Shown here piece after piece: positions 56,301 to 64,000 of a stretch of DNA of 64,000 bases. Position 1 is the first letter of the stretch; the number at the start of each line of letters is the position of its first letter. The stretch lies in assembly GCA_009823395.1 (NCBI GenBank), contig CM020516.1, positions 6,344,501 through 6,408,500 of the forward strand, read 5' to 3'. The DNA is from Thamnaconus septentrionalis (taxonomy: Eukaryota; Chordata; Actinopteri; Tetraodontiformes; Monacanthidae). Below the pieces are notes generated by a model. It saw only the letters and a program-made list of their open reading frames with translations. It was not told where the DNA came from and ran no database searches. A program made the position numbers and the translations under genes.

Positions 56301-56667
56301 TGAAAAAAGCTGTAGAATCCACCTTTACCTATCTAACAGGCGGAAATGTCTTTCATATTAAAGTGTCACAAGCAACCTTTTTTTCTTATAGGAAAAATAG
56401 AAAAACCCCACTCGCTGCAACAGATATCACGAGTTGAATTAATTGATTAATCAAATAATCTAAAGGAAACAAATGGGCAATTATAACACATCTATATGTT
56501 TCAGATCATGAGCCTTATTTCAAAAAGGTTGAAAGGACTCAATTTCAATTCGATTCAATTCAAAGGACTTTTGGAGTTCTAGAAATCTAGTTGAATCTAG
56601 CTCTATAATCTGTGTACAGATACACTAAAGTCCTTACCCCGTGATCCGTTCTAGTTACTACGGAGGT
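56301..56667. other. AT-rich spacer
   Basis: No gene is seen. A short overlap of AATTCAATTCGATTCAATTC-type units lies near 56540-56562. Confidence 0.4.
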
Positions 56668-56839
56668 GCATTGCTGCCACACTAGAAAAAAAAACAGGGC
56701 TTAGCATCACGTTATAATGTGAAAATTATTATTATAATGTAAAATTATTTTTGCGTGAAAAATATCACGTAAAAACGTGATAGTCTCATGTTATAACGTG
56801 ATACTGAGCCATGTTTTTTTTCTAGGGTGGCAGCAATGC
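56668..56839. mobile_element. Fold-back MITE, 172 bases
   Basis: Almost the whole element is an inverted repeat of about 54 bases per arm. The left begins GCATTGCTGCCACACTAGAA and the right, reversed, GCATTGCTGCCACCCTAGAA; pairing continues through the A run into ATCACGTTATAA. The spacer is about 60 AT-rich bases with more ACGTTATAACGT-type units. It codes for nothing. Confidence 0.85.
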
Positions 56840-56847
56840 GCTTTCGT

Positions 56848-56946
56848 GGTAAACAGAGAGCTAAATATGTAGTTTATTTAGAGGTCTGGAAAGTTTTCTG
56901 GTCAGGTAATCGTGGCCGAAGATGACACGGCCCTACACGTGTGTAT
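56848..56946 (+). repeat. Dispersed repeat, copy 1
   Basis: GTAAACAGAGAGCTAAATAT through GAGGTCTGGAAAGTTTTCTG matches 59057-59154 over about 98 bases in the same orientation with scattered differences. It lies immediately beside the fold-back MITE. Family unknown. Confidence 0.7.
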
Positions 56947-57600
56947 AACTCACCCACAATGCCACACCATCCTATTTTTGAAAACAGGAGCCTAGGATAT
57001 CTATGAAAAAAGTCCTTGATATCATGATCTGCCCTTAAATGTGCCTGACATACGTTTAGTAGCACTGCGCATTGTGAGACAAAAAGAAGTTTGATAGATT
57101 TCCCAGATCCAGACTTGTGAAAACAAGTAAGAGGTGGAGCCCATTTTGATAGAAACGTGTTTCCCTCCTGCCAGGATCGCGATGGAAGGGGGGGTTCAGT
57201 GCAGAACGTTCCTGCAGATAATATTTACCATTAGCTAAACAATAATAACACACTGAAGCTCAATTAAACAATCGGAGAATAATTTCACAGTAGAGCAGAC
57301 AACAGTTAATTAGCTAACTTTCCAGGGTGAGAAATCAAGGAAGGGATTGGATTTTTTTTTTCCGCTTTGTTTTTCTCCTGCAGTAGCGTGAAGAAAAGAA
57401 AAGAAAGGAAAAGGCTAATTCGGGTTTTACTTCACATTACATGAACGTTTCGATCAGCATAAGCTTCAGTGTTCCGGATCTGTTCGAATTCAGAGCTAGG
57501 GACGACATTGCACACAAGTTGACAATGTGCTGTGTGTATTTGGGAAAAGAGGGATGGACAACTGTGTCGTCGCTTGCATTATCAGTCCGTATCTGCACAA
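56947..57600. other. AT-rich spacer
   Basis: No gene is seen. AGAAAAG units lie at 57392-57412. Confidence 0.4.
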
Positions 57601-57607
57601 AACTGCG

Positions 57608-57610
<3 letters not shown>

Positions 57611-57650
<40 letters not shown>
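57611..57650. repeat. AG dinucleotide repeat
   Basis: About twenty uninterrupted AG units. Confidence 0.95.
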
Positions 57651-57651
<1 letters not shown>

Positions 57652-57799
57652 ACGAAAACAACATGCATACGTCTGGATGTTGCACAACTCTGCAGGTGCT
57701 CGTGCAAGAAGGCAGATGAAGACTATCTGATAAACAGTAAAGCCTTGCACAATCTCACTACAGGTGTTTTAAGAGTCGTTGTTGTTTTAACGCTGTTGT

Positions 57800-57910
57800 T
57801 CAGTTTCAATTGACATTGAGCCACATGTTTTCTATAAATCCCATGAAGTCTTTTTTCCTCCTATGAGGTGGGTCACCAGAACCACCAGTCGAAAAGTTTG
57901 CCCACCCCTG
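57800..57910 (-). mobile_element. hAT-like element fragment
   Basis: The right end (GAAAAGTTTGCCCACCCCTG) reversed starts CAGGGGTGGGCAAACTTTTC and matches the left end of the copy at 2644. GTTTCAATTGACATTGAGCC corresponds to the GTCAATTGAAAAT block of the other copies. Only one end is kept. Confidence 0.6.
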
Positions 57911-58079
57911 TTGTAGAAGGTCCAAAAAAATCGAATTCTGAGTTCTAAAAGCGATGCCTCTGCACAAACATGGAGATGCAAATGCAGTTGTGAACCAAAT
58001 TCATTTCCCTTTTATAGTTTTCCATCCACAGTTCCACACCAGACTTGCATGGCATTCCTTCATAAGTGTAAACCAGCCG

Positions 58080-58160
58080 ACAGAGTTGACCCCCCCACCC
58101 ACCACCACCACCCACCCATCACCACCACCACCACCTTCCCCGACCCCCCCTCCCTCCTCC
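58080..58160. repeat. CCACCC-rich low-complexity patch
   Basis: Runs of CCACC, ACC and CCCC on the plus strand. No gene function is implied. Confidence 0.8.
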
Positions 58161-58164
58161 GTCT

Positions 58165-58440
58165 CCACTTTCTTCTTTGAATAATTAGTGATGTGTGTCA
58201 ATATTGTGGCCCATAGTAACCATATGTTGGGCGCAGGGCAGACGGGCCATTGTGGCGAGCGGTGAAATATTGTGTATCCCTGCGAGGGCTGGAGCCAGCA
58301 GAGGCAGGAAGTGTTGTCGGGACTGACAGGGACATTGTGCGGCTGAATGGCCGAGTCCTCGGCGGCAGGGAGCGACCGCGGACCCAGACACAAAGTCTTG
58401 ACCCTGGCGAGAAAGGCTGATTAGGCACGGTGCCGCCGGG
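58165..58440. promoter_or_regulatory. Candidate block with four SOX-like sites
   Basis: Four ATTGTG cores in the same orientation at about 58203, 58249, 58268 and 58334 in otherwise repeat-free, balanced sequence that begins GAATAATTAGTGATG. Spacing is irregular. SOX HMG factors bind this core; function is inference. Confidence 0.35.
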
Positions 58441-58633
58441 CCTCTCCTTCATCCCACCGACACCCACCCACCAGCGCCCCCCCCAACAGCCCCCCACTGC
58501 CCAACACTGTTACCCTCCCATCCACACCCCCCACTGGAAGCCGTTAGGCTCCGTCGAGAACACAACAAGGCCACTTAACTCAGTGGCGCCTTTTCACTGA
58601 GCACATAAAAACACTCATATATTCATGTCAGCG

Positions 58634-58945
58634 GCTGGAGAGGAGCAGAGGAGAGAAGAGGAGAGAAGGAGAGGGAGGAGGAGAGGGAGGAGGAGAAGAG
58701 AGGGGATAAGGTGAGGAGGAGAGGAGGGGTGGAGGAGAGGAGGAGAAGAAGAGGAGAGGAGAGGAGGAGGTGAGTAGAGGAAGTGGAGGAGGAGAAGAGA
58801 AGGGGAAGAGATGGGAATAGAGGGAAGGTGGAGAGGAGAGGAGGAGGTGAGTAGAGGAGAGGAGGTGGAGGAGGAGAAGAGAGGAGGAGCGGAAGAGATG
58901 GGAATAGAGGGGAGGTGGAGAGGAGAGGAGAGGAGGAGGAGAGGT
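58634..58945. repeat. GAGGA/GGAGA purine tract with internal duplication
   Basis: About 310 purine-rich bases. A longer unit (GAGATGGGAATAGAGGGAAG then GTGGAGAGGAG) is present twice, near 58808 and 58895, so the tract grew partly by duplicating blocks of about 90 bases. Confidence 0.85.
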
Positions 58946-58965
58946 CTTGGTGCTGCGCAGCCACT

Positions 58966-59253
58966 GTGTGAACCCACCGGAGGCCGAGTGGGAGTCGGGA
59001 TGGAGGGATTCTTGTGGGAACGACTGACAAAGCGTCAGTTTTGCAGGAAGGAGGTTGTAAACAGAGGGCTAAGTATGTAGTTTACCTCGAGGTCTGGAAA
59101 GTTTTCTGATCAGGTGATCACACCAGAATACGAAACGGCACTACAACTGTGTATTGTTCCGTGTGAACCCACTGGAGGCCGAGCAGGAGCAGGAGCTGGA
59201 GCAGGAGTAAGAGCAGGAGCAGGAGCGGCAGCAGGGATTCTTGTGGGAACGAC
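58966..59253. repeat. Split local duplication with an inserted dispersed repeat
   Basis: Copy A (58966-59024) and copy B (59161-59253) both start GTGTGAACCCAC(C/T)GGAGGCCGAG and end GGGATTCTTGTGGGAACGAC. B has expanded GGAGCA units in the middle. Between them lies the second copy of the 98-base repeat (59057-59154) also found at 56848-56946. Confidence 0.75.
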
Positions 59254-59269
59254 AGTTTGATCCGACGTC

Positions 59270-59770
59270 TCTCTTGAAACGCACATCGAAACAAAAGCGA
59301 CGCCCGTTAGCGCGCCTCGCAAATGGTGGACAGATTGGAAATGTTGTCATTTTTTTTTGTTGTCATTGCTGTGTTTTTTTTACAGTCCTCGTATCACCAG
59401 ACAAACACATTAATTGCGCTGTAATGGAACAGGGGGACGACATTATCCGGTGGCATTAGCAATCTGGGACTTGCGCTTAACGACACCAAACACCGGGCCG
59501 TCGCTACCGCCAACATTTCGCATCCAGCGAATCCTTCACGACGGTGTTTCACCGGGAAAGTTTTTTTGTTTTTTCTCCCCCTCACCGAATCTTAATCACA
59601 AGCCTTTCGTCCTGCTAATGAGCCATTCGGCCAAACGAAGCGTTTCAAAGTTTGTCTTGCGGCGGAGGGCAGAGGTCACTTGACAAATTCCGGAATGCTG
59701 CAACTTTTAAGAGGGGAAGTGAAACTGAGCGCCCAGTGCGCTCATCAGTTTTTTTTAACCTTTAAATAAG
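59270..59770. promoter_or_regulatory. Candidate regulatory region
   Basis: Mostly repeat-free, balanced sequence with ACACATTAATTGCGCTGTAA, GGTGGCATTAGCAATCTGGG, GCTAATGAGCCATTCGGC and AAGCGTTTCAAAG. No convincing exon. Inference from motif content. Confidence 0.3.
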
Positions 59771-60110
59771 ATGGTTTTTGTTGAGCTCAAGCAGCCTGCA
59801 CGCACTCACTCCTGAGTTTTGTATTGCGATGATGAGCGGGAGTGGGGTGGAGGGGCCTGGGGGGCAGGGGGGGGCAGGTGGGGAGTGGGTGGAGTTGGCG
59901 GGGTGGGGGTTCTTATTCTCCTTCCGGCCAAACAAGCTGCGTCGCTCCACCAGAGGAGCGACTTCATCTGCTTCCGTCCTCCGAGTCTCTTCCCTTTCCT
60001 GATCAAACGCTCCCTCCCTCTCTCCCTCCTCCCCGCTCCCTCCCTCCATCCGTCCCCATCCGTTCTTTCATCCCGTCCTCCTCTCCCCTCTCTGCCAATT
60101 ATCTCTCCGT
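59771..60110. other. G-rich then C/T-rich low-complexity stretch
   Basis: 59835-59915 is a GGGGTGG-type patch and 60005-60100 is CCCT/CTCC-rich. No gene is seen. Confidence 0.5.
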
Positions 60111-60245
60111 CAGTCTGTCACACTTTGTAGCGCTAATAAAGGCGTCCTAAATTGATGCCCATCCCGTCTTTATCCCCGCGATAAAGCGCAACAATTAAGG
60201 CCCATGTCTCTTTGCTCAGGGCCCTTTGATGGAGCAACAAAAGCG
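60111..60245. promoter_or_regulatory. Candidate short regulatory block
   Basis: GTAGCGCTAATAAAGGCGTC, CTAAATTGATGCCC, GCGCAACAATTAAGGCCC and GGGCCCTTTGATGGAGC: TAAT, SOX-like and TCF-like cores in about 110 repeat-free bases. Confidence 0.35.
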
Positions 60246-60270
60246 GCTCCTGGGGAAAGAGGGAGAGGTG

Positions 60271-60320
60271 GCCGAGCGGAGCCGAGCGGAGCCGAGCAGA
60301 GCCGAGCAGAGCGGAGCGGG
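60271..60320. repeat. 10-base minisatellite
   Basis: Five units of GCCGAGCGGA (with GCCGAGCAGA and GCGGAGCGGG variants) in exact ten-base register. Confidence 0.9.
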
Positions 60321-60337
60321 TTCGTCGTTCTGTGGCA

Positions 60338-60430
60338 CAGTGATGGGTCGTTCGCGAACGAACCGGTTCTAAGAGCCGGCTCTTTGAAGTGAACCAAGAG
60401 AGCCGACCCCTCTTTGGGAGCCGTTTTTTT
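60338..60430. mobile_element. hAT-type element end
   Basis: CAGTGATGGGTCGTTCGCGA followed by ACGAACCGGTTCTAAGAGCC and GGCTCTTTGAAGTGAACCAA. The CAGTG start, the GTTCGCGAAC palindrome and the GAGCCGGCTC core are hallmarks of a common hAT family in fish. Only about 90 bases are recognisable. Confidence 0.55.
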
Positions 60431-62050
60431 GTGGTTGTTTTTTGGGTGAGGGCGAACTGGGAAACGGGTCGATCCACATCCACTCGTTAAGTTGGCGGCG
60501 ATCTGGAATGTGTTTTAGTGGAGATTTTATTTTAGGATAGAAAAATTTCTAAAAAAAAACATATATATATATATTAGAAATGGGATAAACCGAACAATAA
60601 ATACCATAATATGACACACACACACACACACACACACAAGAACAAAACATTTTTAGCTGAATGCTGCTTTTTATTTGTTTCGCAAATTTTTGTTTCGTGT
60701 GATGTTTCGTTGATGAGTTCTTTCACTTGTACACAGGTGCTCGGATTGACTGGATGAAATGCACCTGTTGAGGAGGCCAGATCTACTGCCACTTCACAGA
60801 CTTCACGCTCCACCAGGAAGCTGAAGATCACATTTTACCTGTTTGTAAAAAAAAAAAAAAAAAAAAAAACGACAGTAAAAAACACATATAAATCTCAACA
60901 TTTCAATACAGGTGCAATAAAATACTGATTTATTAACAACTGTGATTAATACACATTGTGATGAGCACTTCGACACACACACACACACACACACACACTC
61001 ACTTAAACTGCTAATAAAAACCCATCACACTGATATTTATTTCTGCTGTAACTCCCATCATACAGTGTGTTATGAAAATGAGTATTGTTGACGTTCTAAG
61101 TATAAAAATGAGAACAGTGAGTCTGCATTGACTAGAACGCAGTGTCGGGTGGATCCCAGACATCTTCAGCTGCAAACTCCAACATAACCAAAAAAAGTTT
61201 GTGTATTTTGAGGGGGGAAAGGGAAAATTGTTTGGAAGAAATTGATGAGATCTTGGAGACTCAGTAAACAATCAAAGCACCTCCAGGTATTTTGGTATTT
61301 TAAATGTGGATGGAGAGAATTAAGGCATAAGTAATTACTGCCAAAGCATTTAGAACACAAAGGGAGGGGAGGGGCGGTAGGGGGGGCATTTAGAAAAACA
61401 CAGCATGGTGCCTGCGACAATGTTCAACATGTTACCTCTTTGTTTATTGGGTTGTTTTGTTTTGTTTTTTGCTTTCGCTGGGGTTGGTTAAATCCAAAGC
61501 TGTGAAGGAGAGTAAATGACAAAAATCCCTTTAATTCCGTCTTTGGTCTGTGGAACAGGAAGACGGTGAAATCAAACCTGCAGCCCGTCATTACACGCCG
61601 TCGCTCCACCACTACTGAGTCGTGAAATCGTTCTACCACAAGTAAGATTTAAAAAAGCAAATGTTGTATAAGAACATTTCTTTTTTTTGTCCTGGAGCTG
61701 CTCTTGTCTGCTCCATCATCATCATCTTTTTCAGTGGTTTATTATGTCGGGGTTTAACACTAACAGTGAGTCTGACTGAGACGCCTCACTGGGGTTTTTA
61801 ATTGTTGTTTGTGGTTCGGCAAGGTTAACTTTTGCCCTCGTTTGAACTCTGCATAACCCAAAATTCACCCTGTGCCAGAGGAGTGTTGGCCTTCTGTCTG
61901 CTGTCTGCTGTCTGTCTACACAGTTGCAGGATTATTTGTTTCCATTTATTTGCCCTGCTAACACTTACAAACATGAGCTGTGGCAGTTTTTCTAAATAAA
62001 GTCTAAATGAGACGCTCAGCTCGGCTCAGTTGCAAATGTCCCTTGACTCA
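60431..62050. other. AT-rich spacer with microsatellites
   Basis: CA runs at 60614-60638 and 60973-60998 and a 23-base A run at 60847-60869. No gene is seen; frames in 61000-61640 lack family features. Confidence 0.5.
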
Positions 62051-62059
62051 GGCGCGCGC

Positions 62060-62095
<36 letters not shown>
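62051..62095. repeat. GC then GT dinucleotide repeat
   Basis: GCGCGCGCGC running into about 17 GT units. Confidence 0.95.
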
Positions 62096-62096
<1 letters not shown>

Positions 62097-63050
62097 AGTG
62101 AAACTGGAAGATGTTGCTGAAGGACGAGGTTCGGCGGGTTTTGCGTGTTGCGTTCACTTGCTCCACGTTTTCTGCTGTGGTTCCTCCTCTGTGGCGGTGC
62201 TCTCCGTTACCGGGGAGGTCGGGCCTCTTGACTGAGTAATGTTGCCGCAACAAAAGCCCTGACAGCAGAAGTGTGGGGAGACTGATGAGACCTCCTGCGG
62301 ACGTGTTCGCTCCCCTGGCCCTTGGAGCCTCTTCCAACTCCTCCACCTCGGCTTTCCCTTCTCAGCACCTCCGCACCTCCGGGGCTCCGAAGCCTGGAGA
62401 CATCTTGGAAGAGAACCCGCGACGTCCTCTGCTGCAAATGCTATGAACTGACTGGCTGACAGTCTGAGTCAAAATCTAAAACATCTTAAAATGAATAAAA
62501 AATAAATTAATTAAAAGGAGGAAATCCGTCTCGTTCTGCTGTGATAAATGTAGCCTGATGGGCAGCTGCTGCCAAATAATGTCACTGTCAGTGTCTCAAT
62601 CAATGGCATTTTGGATTTGACACAAAACAGTTATGAAACACGAGTAAAATACTTAGAGCCACGTCAAACATATCCAGCATTGACAACGATGTGTTATTTT
62701 CTATGGTAATGCCTGTATATTTACAATGAAATAGTTGCACTATTACATCTCTGAAAATATATATTGTTTTGGCATTTATCTGTATGAATCAAACAGTGTG
62801 TTTTCCTTATTATCAGTATTATCAGTATTGGAACATATCATGAAATCCATCATGAGTTTGTTTTGGTCTTCTATCAGTGTAAATATCATCAGACTGTTGG
62901 GATCTTTCACCATGTGTAGAAACCCGACCCCAGGGTGAAAACACACTCTGCTCTGTGCGCTCGACGCTGCAGATGCTGACGTTCTTTTTTCCTGATGTGA
63001 CTCAACAGCACCAACTTTCTCTCTCTGCTTCCCCGGCATGAAGCCGTTGG
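62096..63050. other. Non-coding spacer
   Basis: 62100-62450 is GC-balanced with no recognisable domain in any frame; 62450-62930 is AT-rich. No gene is seen. Confidence 0.4.
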
Positions 63051-63290
63051 CCTCTCGTGGTTGCCAAACGACACGTCACGGGGGCCGCGGGATCGGACGC
63101 ACGCAGGCGGCCCGGGAGGAGCGTCTGGCTGTGACGGGGCGTGTGACATGATACTCAATAATCCGACGCCATGACAACCCCGGCAGCAATGCTGTCGATT
63201 TGACAGTGGCAGAGAGTCCGAGGTGCTGGCGGGAGGCGGCAGCGAGTGCGTCGCTGAGTGAGTGCAGCAACCAGCTTCCTTTTTCTTTTT
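63051..63290. promoter_or_regulatory. Candidate regulatory block
   Basis: GC-richer island in AT-rich surroundings, repeat-free: GACATGATACTCAATAATCC, GACGCCATGACAACCCCGGC, CAATGCTGTCGATTTGACAG. TGACAG/CTGTC are TALE (MEIS/TGIF)-type cores. Inference only. Confidence 0.25.
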
Positions 63291-64000
63291 TTTGACTCGT
63301 TCCAGCATCAAAGGCCTCCGTGTGAAGTCGACCATTTCACACAGGCAGTGGAGTAGAAGCTTAGTCTGAGTACACTAAAGCAAAACAGGTGATACATTCC
63401 GACTCTGCAGCAGTGGTTTGACACAGAGACAGTGTGAGGACAGGAAATTGGCAAGATAAGAGCATTCTTTTAAAGTGCCATATGAAGAAATCAGAAGTAT
63501 AGTCTTCTGTCAGATAGATAGCATTGTGGAAGTGATGAGTTCACTGTCTTTTTTCATCTTTTTTGCAAAGTTCTGTACACAAAATATCAACATCCTATCA
63601 CCATCATAGAATAAATGTAAAAAAAATCAATAAATAAAAGAGTAAATTAAATTGTTCCTTTAATGGACTGGTGGCATCTAAATATGATTTTGACCAAGTT
63701 CAGTTCATCCTTGTGCCGACTACATGAAGGTGTTTTGGCAGGTGGAAGCCAAAAAATGAGTGCATTTTAAATAAACATGTTTTAAAGAGAAAAGATTCCA
63801 ATCAGAAGCAGTTCATACATATTTATAATTAAAAAGCGTGAGAAGGCAACATAGAGATAAATATAATTTTAACGATTTTCCTTGTTATGGAAAAACTATG
63901 ATATTTTTTATGGTAGTGCAGAATTTTTGAAAGCGGATAAACATATTTAAATATAAAGTATATTTACATCCAGTCGTGGTGGTGTTGAAATTATTCATCC
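63291..64000. other. AT-rich end of window
   Basis: No gene or clear repeat family is seen. From human gene order tnfaip3 would be the next gene beyond, but nothing of it appears here. Confidence 0.45.

Overview
The window looks like nuclear DNA of a ray-finned (teleost) fish. It has vertebrate intron-exon genes with short introns, very many CA/GT, GGA and AT microsatellites, and remnants of typical fish transposons (Tc1/mariner-like, hAT-like, Harbinger-like, a short retroposon). Four protein genes can be supported, all in the first 31 kb. In order they are il22ra2 (minus strand, 5 exons, soluble IL-22 binding protein), ifngr1 (minus strand, 7 exons, interferon-gamma receptor ligand-binding chain), a secreted protein of the EPCIP/C21orf62 family (plus strand, one coding exon), and olig3 (plus strand, one exon, bHLH factor).

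Region by region: 0.9-3.9 kb il22ra2; 4.9-12.5 kb ifngr1 with a probable long 3' UTR and transposons inside several introns; 12.5-15.5 kb the divergent spacer between ifngr1 and the EPCIP-like gene; 15.5-17.0 kb the EPCIP-like gene; 17-29 kb non-coding DNA with several blocks that look like conserved regulatory elements; 29.2-31.1 kb olig3 with a TATA box and poly(A) signals; 31-64 kb no credible gene, only repeats alternating with AT/GC-balanced blocks rich in TAAT, octamer, SOX-like and TCF-like motifs. The last part fits a regulatory domain around a developmental transcription factor.

The order il22ra2-ifngr1-olig3 matches human 6q23 (IL20RA-IL22RA2-IFNGR1-OLIG3-TNFAIP3), so il20ra would be expected just left of the window. 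The EPCIP-like gene is the surprise. Its human relative C21orf62/EPCIP sits beside OLIG2/OLIG1 and the IFNAR/IL10RB/IFNGR2 receptor cluster on chromosome 21. An EPCIP-OLIG-class II cytokine receptor trio at both loci suggests an old duplicated block that this fish lineage kept more completely.

The two receptor genes act in immunity: IL-22BP sequesters IL-22, and IFNGR1 binds IFN-gamma and carries the JAK1 site. olig3 acts in dorsal neural patterning and is functionally unrelated; they are neighbours by ancestry, not as a pathway. Exon boundaries were read by eye from GT/AG sites and reading-frame phase. Conservation claims for non-coding blocks are inference and were not tested by alignment.
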